A stretch of DNA of 64,000 nt from Candidatus Gastranaerophilales bacterium. GTDB lineage: Bacteria; Cyanobacteriota; Vampirovibrionia; Gastranaerophilales; Gastranaerophilaceae. The DNA lies in NCBI GenBank assembly GCA_944323135.1, contig CALURI010000001.1, positions 1 through 64,000 of the forward strand, read 5' to 3'. Below are positions 27,552 to 35,825 of the stretch, piece after piece. Under the pieces are notes generated by a model. It was given only the letters and a program-made list of their open reading frames with translations. It had not been told where the DNA came from and did no database searches. The position numbers were made by a program, and so were the translations under genes. Each line of letters begins with the position of its first letter. Position 1 is the first letter of the stretch.

Positions 27552-28541
27552 TTATTTTCTGAAACCGTAATCTTTAGCAATTGTTCTGCCAATTGTTTTT
27601 AATTTATCCTCAATAACTTTTCTAGAATGGGAAATATCATAGTCTAAATGAGCTTTATTAGGATAAATATCATATTTTTCACAATAATTCAAATCCGTAA
27701 CATTTGGCATTACAACGTTTGCTCCACACTGAAGAGCAATTAATCTTCCGTCAGGATTTAAAGTTTCCATTGCGGTTGTTGCAGGAATATTAATATTTTT
27801 CAACATAATTCTTGTTAATGCCATAACCTTTAATGCAAGAGTAAAATCTCCATTTTTGCAATTCTTTAAAGGGGTTTGCGGATGGGCGATAAATGGTCCT
27901 ATCCCGACCATATCGGCATTTATCTCCTTAAAAAATAAAATATCACTTGCTAAAGATTCAATCGTTTGCTCCGGCAACCCGACAAGACATCCGGTTCCGA
28001 CTTCATATCCTAAAGTCCTTAAATCCTTTAAACAACGCACACGATTTTCAAAACTCATATTAGGATGCATTTTTTTATATAAATCTTTATCGGTAGTTTC
28101 AATTCTAATCAAATATCTGTCAGCCCCACTGTCTTTGAAAGCTTTATAATCATCAAAACTTCTTTCACCAATACTTAGAGTTACAGCTGTATCGAATTTT
28201 TTTATCTCTGAAATTATTTCACTCATAATTTTTTGAGAGAAAAATTTATCTTCTCCTGACTGAAGTACAATTGTTTTATATCCGGCATTACAAGCCTTTT
28301 GTGCAGTAGAAATTATACTCGATGGAGAAATTCTATACCTTTCGGCATAACTATTCTCACAACGAAGCCCGCAATATTTACACATACATTTGCAAATATT
28401 AGAAAATTCAATAAGCCCCCTCAAATGAACTTCCTCGCCTACATTTTCTTTTCTGACTTTGTCCGCCAGAGAAAAAAGCCAATCATTCTGGCTATCATCT
28501 TTTAACAAATCTATAATTTCATTTTTTGAAAAATCTGTCAA
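27552..28541 (-). CDS. hydE: [FeFe]-hydrogenase maturase HydE, radical SAM
   Basis: A 329-residue radical SAM enzyme of the biotin synthase-like group. The cluster motif is C50-x3-C54-x2-C57 (ICKCMCKYCGLR), followed by the HydE-type text NSYAERYR and LQSGED. The segment TGCLVGLPEQT and the C-terminal PATTAMETLNPDGR with its GANVVMPN sequence also match HydE. HydE helps make the dithiomethylamine ligand of the [FeFe] H-cluster. Hydrogenase and hydF/hydG genes are not in the window. The start is TTG with AGGTG upstream. A MerR regulator lies just upstream on the same strand. Confidence 0.85.
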   Translation of the reverse strand: MTDFSKNEIIDLLKDDSQNDWLFSLADKVRKENVGEEVHLRGLIEFSNICKCMCKYCGLRCENSYAERYRISPSSIISTAQKACNAGYKTIVLQSGEDKFFSQKIMSEIISEIKKFDTAVTLSIGERSFDDYKAFKDSGADRYLIRIETTDKDLYKKMHPNMSFENRVRCLKDLRTLGYEVGTGCLVGLPEQTIESLASDILFFKEINADMVGIGPFIAHPQTPLKNCKNGDFTLALKVMALTRIMLKNINIPATTAMETLNPDGRLIALQCGANVVMPNVTDLNYCEKYDIYPNKAHLDYDISHSRKVIEDKLKTIGRTIAKDYGFRK

Positions 28542-28565
28542 AATACACCTGCAAAAATTTCTTAT

Positions 28566-28982
28566 TTAAACAACTTTATTTTCTAATTTAACTTTATTCA
28601 TAGGATTCCAAGTATCTTCAAGATTATTCTTTATGAGATTTTGATAAAAAGCTTCTTTAAATTCCAAAACATCAATCTGCTTTTGACATTCTTCCATCTG
28701 CTTCAATGCCTTAAGCTTTGTTTTATGAATAATATCGTAACGCTCTTTTACAGTAGAATCTCCAACTATACAAAGATCTATATAACGCTTTATTGACTTA
28801 TTTTCAGTACCAACAGAACGAAGACATTTTACAATTCTTACCCATTCCAAATCGTTATCAGAAAACATTCTTATATTGTTTTTGTCTCTTTTTACAAAAG
28901 GGAAAAATCCGCATTTTGCCCAAAAACGTAACGTATGTTCCGACACATCCATTTTTTCAGCCACTTCTTTTACTGTATACAT
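28566..28982 (-). CDS. MerR-family transcriptional regulator
   Basis: A 138-residue regulator with an N-terminal MerR winged helix (YTVKEVAEKMDVSEHTLRFW) and a C-terminal coiled coil (about 80-125) for dimerisation. No metal-binding cysteines typical of metal sensors are seen at the end. It precedes hydE by 24 bases on the same strand, so they are probably one unit, and control of hydrogenase maturation is possible. The ribosome site is AGGAGG, ten bases before the ATG. Confidence 0.88.
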   Translation of the reverse strand: MYTVKEVAEKMDVSEHTLRFWAKCGFFPFVKRDKNNIRMFSDNDLEWVRIVKCLRSVGTENKSIKRYIDLCIVGDSTVKERYDIIHKTKLKALKQMEECQKQIDVLEFKEAFYQNLIKNNLEDTWNPMNKVKLENKVV

Positions 28983-29050
28983 AAAGCAATAACCTCCTAC
29001 AAAATTTTACCATAAATAATTATCAGTTGATAGTAACTCAAAGATATGAC

Positions 29051-29086
29051 AACAGTCCCTTACATTTAGCTATGTAAGGGACTGTT
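29051..29086. terminator. Strong hairpin terminator of dxs
   Basis: A perfect 15-base-pair stem (29051-29065 with 29072-29086, AACAGTCCCTTACAT left arm) lies just after the dxs stop. The T-rich tail is better on the plus strand but the hairpin itself is very stable. Confidence 0.75.
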
Positions 29087-29110
29087 TGTTTACCGCAAAA
29101 TATCTGTATT

Positions 29111-30868
29111 CTATTTTAAAAGACTTTCAATATCTTGCAAAATTAATTCTTTTTTCAAACGATAACGTTCATATAATTTATCAATAGAAATCCTGTCAGT
29201 AAACTCTTTTAGAGCACCGTAATTTAAAACTTTCACATCAGAATTTCCGTAAAAGCGGGCAATTTTTTCACCGAAACCGCCATCTAAAATTCCATCTTCC
29301 AATGTAACAACAACTTGGTGATTAGATTTTAATTTTTCCAAAAGCTCTTTATCAATACCTGAAATAAATTTTGGATTAATTAAAGTTGCATTTATACTAA
29401 GCTTGCTTTGAATTTCGTTTTTCACTTCTTTCGCCAGATTAAAGAAATTTCCAAGACCTAATAACGCAATTTTTTCACCTTCTTCTACAACTTTAAATTT
29501 ATCAGGAATTGAATAATCTGTTTTATCTTCATATCCGCAAGTTTCAAATTTGCAAGAAGGCACTCTTATAACGACAGGCCCTTCATTTTGAGAATATGCA
29601 TATTCCAACATAGCAAGATATTCTTCCTTATTCACCGGACAAAGATATGTAAGATTAGGAATATTAGACATCATAGACATATCAAAAGAACAAAGGTGAG
29701 TAGCATCAGCATCTGAAATTCCTCCCCAATATACAAGGATTACAAGAGGGGATTTATTCAAACACAAATCCTGAGAAAGCTGATCGTATGTTCTTTGAAC
29801 GAATGAACTCATTATGGTTAAAATAGGTTTTGCACCGGCTTTTGCTAGAGCTGATGAATAAGCCACAGCGTGTTCTTCCGCAATACCGACATCTGTATAA
29901 TGAACACCTAAATTTTTTCTAAATTCAGAATCAAACCCAAATACCCCTGGTGTTGCAGCATTAACTACAATCGTCGTTTTGTCTTCTTTGATTTTTTTCA
30001 TTATAAAATCTTTTGTTACAGATGTATAATCTTCTGCAGCATTAACCTGTTCTTGTGAAGTTTTTTTATCCAATATTCCCGGAATAACCCAGTGGAATAC
30101 CTCTTTATTTTCTTCTGCAACAGCCAAACCGTGTCCTTTTATTGTTTTGATATGTAATATAGCAGGTTGAGATGTATCTTTTACTTTTTGTAAGGCTTCA
30201 ATCATTTTCCCGATATTATTACCTTCGTCAACATACAAATAGTCAAATCCCATTGCCTTAAACAAATTGCATTCGGCTTGCCCTTTTGTATCTCTTAAAA
30301 GCTTCAAGTTTTTATAAATACCGCCATGGTTTTCTGCAATAGACATATCATTATCATTAATTACAATAATTATATTGCTTCCTAAAGCCGCAGCATTATC
30401 TAATCCTTCTAAAGCTTCACCGCCACTCAATGAGCCATCACCTACAACAGCTACAACATTATATTTTTGACCTTTCAAATCTCTTGCTTTGGCAAGACCG
30501 GTTGCCAAACTTGCCGCAGTTGAAGTATGACCGACTTTAAATATATCATGCTCACTTTCTTCAGGAGCTGTATAACCAGTATATTTTAGATACTTATCAG
30601 GATCTGTAAAACCTTCTTTTCTGCCTGTCAAAATTTTATGCGGATAACATTGATGAGATACATCGAAAACTAATTTATCAACAGGTGAATTAAAAACATA
30701 GTGCATTGCAATTGTTGCTTCTATTATACCTAAATTAGGGCCCATGTGCCCACCTGTTACATTTACTTTTTTTATAATTAATTCTCTGATTTCATCAGCT
30801 AAATAATTCATTTCATCTAATGATAATTTTTTCAAATCATCGGGATTATTTACTTTGTCTAAAATCAT
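29111..30868 (-). CDS. dxs: 1-deoxy-D-xylulose-5-phosphate synthase (short variant)
   Basis: A 585-residue thiamine-diphosphate enzyme. It shows GGHMGPNLGIIEATIA and SHQCYPHKILTGR near 40-80, the ThDP motif VGDGSLSGGEAL with the following ND, and DVGIAEEHAV with the catalytic glutamate. DXS condenses pyruvate and glyceraldehyde-3-phosphate, the first step of the MEP isoprenoid pathway. It is shorter than the usual 620-640 residues and has SHQC where most DXS have GHQA, so a related acyloin-forming paralogue cannot be excluded. The start is 30868 because AAGGAGG precedes that ATG; a longer frame to 30934 lacks support. Confidence 0.85.
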   Translation of the reverse strand: MILDKVNNPDDLKKLSLDEMNYLADEIRELIIKKVNVTGGHMGPNLGIIEATIAMHYVFNSPVDKLVFDVSHQCYPHKILTGRKEGFTDPDKYLKYTGYTAPEESEHDIFKVGHTSTAASLATGLAKARDLKGQKYNVVAVVGDGSLSGGEALEGLDNAAALGSNIIIVINDNDMSIAENHGGIYKNLKLLRDTKGQAECNLFKAMGFDYLYVDEGNNIGKMIEALQKVKDTSQPAILHIKTIKGHGLAVAEENKEVFHWVIPGILDKKTSQEQVNAAEDYTSVTKDFIMKKIKEDKTTIVVNAATPGVFGFDSEFRKNLGVHYTDVGIAEEHAVAYSSALAKAGAKPILTIMSSFVQRTYDQLSQDLCLNKSPLVILVYWGGISDADATHLCSFDMSMMSNIPNLTYLCPVNKEEYLAMLEYAYSQNEGPVVIRVPSCKFETCGYEDKTDYSIPDKFKVVEEGEKIALLGLGNFFNLAKEVKNEIQSKLSINATLINPKFISGIDKELLEKLKSNHQVVVTLEDGILDGGFGEKIARFYGNSDVKVLNYGALKEFTDRISIDKLYERYRLKKELILQDIESLLK

Positions 30869-31036
30869 GTATAAAGCCTCCTTTTTTATATATTCACAAT
30901 TATATTGTATATTTGAGAGTGCACTCTCAGTCAAGAGTGAAATTTTTAAAATCTTAATAAGAATTTACAATTAATATATTAAAAATATAACTTTTCGGCT
31001 AATGAAATTATTTTCAAAATTCAAAATAATAAAAAT

Positions 31037-31426
31037 ATGGATCTTTCTTGGTACAATGAATTAAACAAACCATACCTGAACCCACCTTCATATATATTTG
31101 CACCTGTATGGGGAGTTATGTACATTTTAATATTTTTATCATTTTTTATCTTTATGTTTGCAAAAACTGATAAAGATAAAAAAACAGGTATCGGATTTTT
31201 CCTTATTCAATTTCTACTGAATTTTAGTTGGAGTCCTGTTTTCTTCTATTTTCATAGCATAAAACTAAGTTTTATTATCATAATATTGTTATTAATATCT
31301 ATAATCCTGACAATAAATTCATTTTACAAAATTTCAAAAGTATCAGCATATTTATTAATTCCTTATCTGATATGGACAGGATTTGCAACATACTTAAATT
31401 TCGGACTTATGATGTTAAATAAATAA
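31037..31426 (+). CDS. TspO/MBR family membrane protein, short form
   Basis: A 129-residue protein with about four membrane helices. It matches TspO from WYNELNKPYLNPPSYIFAPVW onward and ends with the family's PYLIWTGFATYLNF. TspO proteins bind porphyrins and cholesterol-like ligands. The usual first helix, about 30 residues before the WY...KP motif, is absent, and no coding for it is seen upstream in any frame. Either the start region is lost or this lineage has a four-helix form. No ribosome site is visible. It is divergent from dxs. Confidence 0.85.
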   Translation: MDLSWYNELNKPYLNPPSYIFAPVWGVMYILIFLSFFIFMFAKTDKDKKTGIGFFLIQFLLNFSWSPVFFYFHSIKLSFIIIILLLISIILTINSFYKISKVSAYLLIPYLIWTGFATYLNFGLMMLNK

Positions 31427-31436
31427 TTTCTATTTA

Positions 31437-34244
31437 TTACTTAATTTTTTTCAGAGAAGAAATAAAATTATTATGTTCAACATCCCCGTCAACCTTTGTC
31501 AAAAAGATTTGGCAATCCTTTTCATCAGCATCTATAGGTGGGAGCTGAGATAATTCGGCGGCATAATAATTGCTGTCATTACTGCTGCTTAAAGGCATTC
31601 TATTGGCCAAACTGTTAAGTGATATATTCCTTAAAAATCCGCCAAAACCCTTATTTTTATTACTGAATTTTGTATAAATTCTCAATGTTGCATCTCTTGT
31701 TTCCAAATCATACCTGCCGACTATAAACGCACTCAATTGAGGAGCTGACGATTTTATCATCATATTCTCTATGACATTATTTTTAATTTTTAAATCCCCA
31801 TTTATCAAATCAAAATTTCCATCAGGGATATTCACGAGATCCGAGAAAGTAGACGGACTAATCATTGCAAGAGGATTTCTAAATAATGCGGCAAATTTCA
31901 ATATATATTCAACCAAACCTACTTTTTGAATAGAACCGTCTTTTACTGCAAATTTTATTGCCCCGTTAAGCTTTAAAGAATCATCCGTACTTAATGAAAT
32001 AATTCCACTCGCCTTACCAGTTATTTCTTTTTTTAGAGCAAGAATGGTTGTTGCCATTAAATCAGAATTTACATCTTTTATACCCAAGACTATATTATAT
32101 TTATGTTTTTTCAAATCACAATTTATTTTAGCGGAAGAATGTCCTTCAGCTATCGCAAATCTATTTGAATGTATATTCAAAATACTGTTTTTATCAAGTG
32201 AAAGTGTTGCTTTTACATCTTCGAATTTTATATCTTTATAAGCTCCTTTAATAATATTTAGCACACAATTCTCAACTATAAAATTACCGATATCAAATGT
32301 CGGGGTATTATCATCATCATCGACTGCTTGACCTGATGCTGTTACATCAAATTTTTCAGATTTTATAGCCTCTGAATTTTGATTATTTGCAGATGCAATA
32401 AATTTTTCTACATCAACATCATCTACACTCAAATTTACATTTTTTACAATTATAGGAAATTTAATTTCATTAACAAGACTCCCGTCAAAATCATAAGCTG
32501 AACGTCTATATTTACCTTCTGCCGCAAGATTTAAAAGTCCATTAACGGTATTCATTTCACCGTGTTTTAAATAAACCCTCTGAGATGGAATTCTGACATC
32601 GTCCATAGTAAGTTTACCTTTTAAAGAAGGATATTTCCCTGTATTTACAAATTCCATATTTCCGGCAATTTTTCCGTTTTTAAACAATTTTTGTCCTATT
32701 AAAACATTTAAAAATTCACTAGGCAAAGGGTTTGGAATTTCAAATCCTAAATTTTTAACTGTCGGAATTGGTGTTGATACATCTATATTACCTGCCAAAG
32801 TAACAACAGGTCGTGCATTCTTTTTCTGTTCTATAGAAAAATCATCAGGTACAATATAATAATCTATTGACTTTATATTAAAAAGTGTACCTTCAAAATG
32901 CATATCAGCCTTTAAACCTCTTATAAAATTATCAGGAGTTAAAGATGCACCATCAATTAAAATATCCTGTCCTGGTTTTAAACCAAACAGCCAAACCATA
33001 TCAATTTTGTTATTAATTGATTTTATATCAAGTCTTGTTTTCGTCGGGCCACCGGTAAGAATAATAGGAATCCCAACTAATTTTGAAAAATGATTTATCG
33101 CAAAATCATTCGTGACAACAGCACGTGAAACTATATTAGTATCCATTGTTTTCAGGTAATCTTTTACAGTACCTTCCATTTCAATACTATTTTCTTTGCG
33201 GTTATTGTAATATCCTTCAAAACCTTTTAGAACAATATCATTTTTCCCCATAACAATCTGCCCCTTTTCAAGCATTACAGGAAGATTTGCTACAGGAATA
33301 AACTTACAAGAAATTTTATTTAAATTTACAAAACCGTTTACATCTTTTTTGGTTAATCTGATTTTAAAATTGAAATCACCTTTTAAATCTTTAAAAAATA
33401 CCAGAGGTTCGTTCAAATTATTTTCAATTATTTGAGAATTAACAAGTTCTATTAAATCTCCGACAAGAATTTTATCTGTAAAAATTTCTAAATAAGAATC
33501 TTTTTTTCTCGCAGCATAACCATTAAAATATATTTTGGACTTATTTACTGTCAACATACATTTATCAATATATAAAGCTTTGTTTTTAATATAAACCGAA
33601 TGTCTGTCAGCAATATTAATATACATTTTTTTACCGGCTTTTTTAATATCAGATGTTATATTAAAACGAATATATCTCATAGATTTTTGCGTATTATCGA
33701 TTTCAATATCATCTGCTCTTAAAGATAAATAAGTTTCAGGCTCTACTTTATATAAGAATAAAGATTTTTTTATATATAGAAGAGAATCAAATAAGTCAAA
33801 ATTCCATTCACTTTTCTGTTGTTCTTTTTTAGTTTGTTCTTTGGGAGCAAATGCCATAAGTTTATTTATATCGGCAAAAATATAATCAGCACCCAATTTT
33901 TTGATAATAATATTTTTATCAAAAATCTCTTTAAATGAAATTTCCGTATCAAAATTTTCAACAGATAAAAGATTAGCACCTTTATTAGACAATATTAATT
34001 CATCTACCTTAAATGCAATTTCCGGTTCCAAAGAAGTTTTTAAAACAGGATTTTTAATATCTAATTCCAGACCGGCAGTATCATATAAAAATTTTTCAAC
34101 AAAATTTATGAAATGTTTATTTGAAACAGCAGCAGGTAATACACTCAAATATAAAACAAATGGAGAAACCGCCAAAATTACAAACAATAAAACTGACGAA
34201 ATTATAATCTTTGATTTCTTTGATAAATTCCACATATATTTCAA
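31437..34244 (-). CDS. AsmA-like envelope protein
   Basis: A 935-residue protein with one N-terminal membrane helix (about 12-34) and a long beta-rich body that would cross or line the periplasm. The start resembles AsmA (VEKFLYDTAGLELDI, then the NPVL and EPEIAFK segments), and the C-terminal third has the AsmA/YhdP-type region IKFAVKDGSIQKVGLVEY and GRYDLETRDATLRIY. Such proteins are thought to form bridges that carry phospholipids to the outer membrane. It overlaps nothing and is convergent with TspO by ten bases. Confidence 0.8.
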   Translation of the reverse strand: MKYMWNLSKKSKIIISSVLLFVILAVSPFVLYLSVLPAAVSNKHFINFVEKFLYDTAGLELDIKNPVLKTSLEPEIAFKVDELILSNKGANLLSVENFDTEISFKEIFDKNIIIKKLGADYIFADINKLMAFAPKEQTKKEQQKSEWNFDLFDSLLYIKKSLFLYKVEPETYLSLRADDIEIDNTQKSMRYIRFNITSDIKKAGKKMYINIADRHSVYIKNKALYIDKCMLTVNKSKIYFNGYAARKKDSYLEIFTDKILVGDLIELVNSQIIENNLNEPLVFFKDLKGDFNFKIRLTKKDVNGFVNLNKISCKFIPVANLPVMLEKGQIVMGKNDIVLKGFEGYYNNRKENSIEMEGTVKDYLKTMDTNIVSRAVVTNDFAINHFSKLVGIPIILTGGPTKTRLDIKSINNKIDMVWLFGLKPGQDILIDGASLTPDNFIRGLKADMHFEGTLFNIKSIDYYIVPDDFSIEQKKNARPVVTLAGNIDVSTPIPTVKNLGFEIPNPLPSEFLNVLIGQKLFKNGKIAGNMEFVNTGKYPSLKGKLTMDDVRIPSQRVYLKHGEMNTVNGLLNLAAEGKYRRSAYDFDGSLVNEIKFPIIVKNVNLSVDDVDVEKFIASANNQNSEAIKSEKFDVTASGQAVDDDDNTPTFDIGNFIVENCVLNIIKGAYKDIKFEDVKATLSLDKNSILNIHSNRFAIAEGHSSAKINCDLKKHKYNIVLGIKDVNSDLMATTILALKKEITGKASGIISLSTDDSLKLNGAIKFAVKDGSIQKVGLVEYILKFAALFRNPLAMISPSTFSDLVNIPDGNFDLINGDLKIKNNVIENMMIKSSAPQLSAFIVGRYDLETRDATLRIYTKFSNKNKGFGGFLRNISLNSLANRMPLSSSNDSNYYAAELSQLPPIDADEKDCQIFLTKVDGDVEHNNFISSLKKIK

Positions 34245-34281
34245 ACCCTCTCAAAAAAATTATAACATAAATCATATTTTA

Positions 34282-34290
34282 TGCTATTAT
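34282..34290 (+). promoter_or_regulatory. Extended -10 box, leaderless promoter of the WG-repeat gene
   Basis: TGCTATTAT ends six bases before the ATG at 34297 with no ribosome site. A longer frame runs back to 33901 but is antisense to the AsmA-like gene and lies upstream of this promoter. Confidence 0.45.
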
Positions 34291-34296
34291 GTATTT

Positions 34297-35208
34297 ATGA
34301 AAAAGACTCTAACACTATTAATATTATCTATAATTTTAAGTGGTTATGGTTATGTCTCAGCAGCAGTCAATGAACCGATAAAAGCATCTGTTACAATGGC
34401 AGATTTAACTGTTTTCAGTAATGAAAAAAATTTATTCGGACTCCAAGACAAATCCGGTAATATTATTGTAGAACCGCAGTATAAAAAACTAATAAGACTT
34501 GGGGATTCATCTTGGATTGTTTTGAAAAAAAATAAATACGGGCTTATCGATAATAACGGAAACTATCTTATCGAGCCAAAATACAACCATGTTGACAGAA
34601 TTCTTGGTAAATATTTAAAAATCGGAAACAGTAATAACTTTGCAATTTACAACGAAAAAGGAGAAATATTAATCCCTCCGGAATATACTTCTATTGATAT
34701 TCTTTTTGGCGGAATGTTTTTAACGAAAAAAAATTACAAATATGGAGTTTGTGACAGAAACGGCAAAGTTATTCTTGACAATATATTTGATGATATTTAT
34801 ATGCCAAAGCCTAATATTATGCGTATTCAATATAACGGTCAATGGTACGAAATTGAACAAATTGCAGGCGGAGAACTCCAACTGCCGGATGATGTTAAAA
34901 ATATAAAAGGAAATGATAATTTTAAAGTAACGGAATTTATTACAAACCCGCTTACGGCATCTGGGTATTCTGCGGTTACATTTACAGATTATTTTCTAAA
35001 AGTATTTTCATCAATTTCTCCGGCGCATGAACAAACTATTGATGAATTAATGTTATCCCAAGGTGCAGATACGGTAAATATATTTATTAAATTTACTTGG
35101 CTTCCTAAATATCCTTTTACATACGCCAAGAACTACTATCATACTTTAAGAACACCAAATAACGGACCTTTAAGTGATATTAAAAACGAACTCAAACAAA
35201 AAATGTAA
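34297..35208 (+). CDS. Exported WG-repeat protein
   Basis: A 303-residue protein with a signal peptide (KKTLTLLILSIILSGYGYVS, cleavage near SAA) and about four WG-type repeats in the first 185 mature residues: FGLQDKSGNIIVEPQY, YGLIDNNGNYLIEPKY, FAIYNEKGEILIPPEY and YGVCDRNGKVILDNIF. These repeats form small beta structures and are common in surface or secreted proteins without a known reaction. The C-terminal 120 residues are unique. It ends with the stop codon that starts palindromic repeat copy 2. Confidence 0.85.
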   Translation: MKKTLTLLILSIILSGYGYVSAAVNEPIKASVTMADLTVFSNEKNLFGLQDKSGNIIVEPQYKKLIRLGDSSWIVLKKNKYGLIDNNGNYLIEPKYNHVDRILGKYLKIGNSNNFAIYNEKGEILIPPEYTSIDILFGGMFLTKKNYKYGVCDRNGKVILDNIFDDIYMPKPNIMRIQYNGQWYEIEQIAGGELQLPDDVKNIKGNDNFKVTEFITNPLTASGYSAVTFTDYFLKVFSSISPAHEQTIDELMLSQGADTVNIFIKFTWLPKYPFTYAKNYYHTLRTPNNGPLSDIKNELKQKM

Positions 35209-35220
35209 GCGTGCCGCTTA
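35206..35220. repeat. Palindromic repeat, copy 2, overlapping a stop codon
   Basis: Same 15 bases as 18134-18148, again starting on the stop codon of the gene before it, and with the same AAAAATG before and ACCCAC after. Confidence 0.7.
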
Positions 35221-35270
35221 ACCCACAATACAAATATTGCTGCATATACGTCAAAAACATTTACTAAAGA

Positions 35271-35285
35271 TAAGCGTGCCGCTTA
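35271..35285. repeat. Palindromic repeat, copy 3, intergenic
   Basis: Identical 15-base core TAAGCGTGCCGCTTA, 51 bases after copy 2. Here it is intergenic and its flanks differ (followed by ACACC). The rest of the 35209-35330 gap shows nothing else. Confidence 0.7.
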
Positions 35286-35330
35286 ACACCAAAATAAAGC
35301 TATCAAAACAAAAAGAATATGTCTCCGGAA

Positions 35331-35681
35331 TTATTCTTTTACATGGCTTAATGCCATATCAAGGATAATTTTCACATGTTCATCTGCAAGAGAATAATAA
35401 ACATTTTTCCCGCGCTTTTCTGCTTTGACAAGTTTTGCGGTCCTTAATATTTTTAATTGGTGAGAAACTGCTGATTTTGTCATATCCAACAAAACTGCTA
35501 AATCATTAACACACATTTCAGACTGCTCTAATGCCCATAAAAGTCTTATTCTGGTGCTGTCTCCCATTACTTTAAAAAAATCTGATAAATCATACAAAAT
35601 AATAAAATCAGGCATATCAGGCAAAACTTTATCTACAATATCAGGATTAACCGCTTCACAATCTGTTCTTTTTATTTCCAT
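35331..35681 (-). CDS. ArsR/SmtB-family zinc/cadmium-sensing repressor (CzrA-like)
   Basis: A 116-residue winged-helix repressor. The recognition region VNDLAVLLDMTKSAVSHQLKIL is typical. The C-terminal helix carries D-x-H-x10-H-x2-E (DEHVKIILDMALSHVKE), exactly the alpha-5 zinc site of SmtB and CzrA. A cysteine in SEMCVND and one in RTDCEAV recall the alpha-3N site but with fewer ligands. The frame can be read back to a TTG at 35717, but that TTG is the -35 box of the gene's own promoter, so the ATG at 35681 is the start. It should release DNA on binding zinc and controls the divergent metal pump. Confidence 0.92.
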   Translation of the reverse strand: MEIKRTDCEAVNPDIVDKVLPDMPDFIILYDLSDFFKVMGDSTRIRLLWALEQSEMCVNDLAVLLDMTKSAVSHQLKILRTAKLVKAEKRGKNVYYSLADEHVKIILDMALSHVKE

Positions 35682-35687
35682 ATTTTT

Positions 35688-35717
35688 ATTATAGTTTAAC
35701 AATTGTTCAATTGTCAA
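35688..35717 (-). promoter_or_regulatory. Promoter and operator of the SmtB-type repressor
   Basis: On the minus strand TTGACA (35717-35712), an 18-base spacer and TATAAT (35693-35688) match the consensus fully and end six bases before the ATG at 35681, a leaderless arrangement. The spacer holds an operator-like 16-mer, TTTAACAATTGTTCAA on the plus strand (35695-35710), so the repressor can control itself. Confidence 0.75.
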
Positions 35718-35745
35718 ATTTTTGTAACAAAACTAACTGCAGGAC

Positions 35746-35803
35746 TTGACAATTGAATAGTTATTCAATTATAATATTAATATATAGTTGAACATCTATT
35801 CAA
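35746..35803 (+). promoter_or_regulatory. Promoter of the metal pump with two operators
   Basis: TTGACA (35746-35751) and TATAAT (35770-35775) are spaced by 18 bases. Operator 1, TTGAATAGTTATTCAA (35753-35768), fills the spacer and operator 2, TTGAACATCTATTCAA (35788-35803), lies just downstream of the start site. Both fit TGAA-N6-TTCA, the SmtB/CzrA pattern, so repressor binding should block RNA polymerase. Confidence 0.8.
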
Positions 35804-35825
35804 TTAATAAAAAAGAGAAAGAATT

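Noticed and set aside
33901..34296. N-terminal extension of the WG-repeat frame back to 33901
   Set aside because: It is antisense to the AsmA-like gene and lies upstream of a good -10 box; a normal signal peptide begins at 34297.
35682..35717. TTG start of the ArsR-type gene at 35717
   Set aside because: That TTG is part of a consensus -35 box (TTGACA) whose -10 ends six bases before the ATG at 35681.
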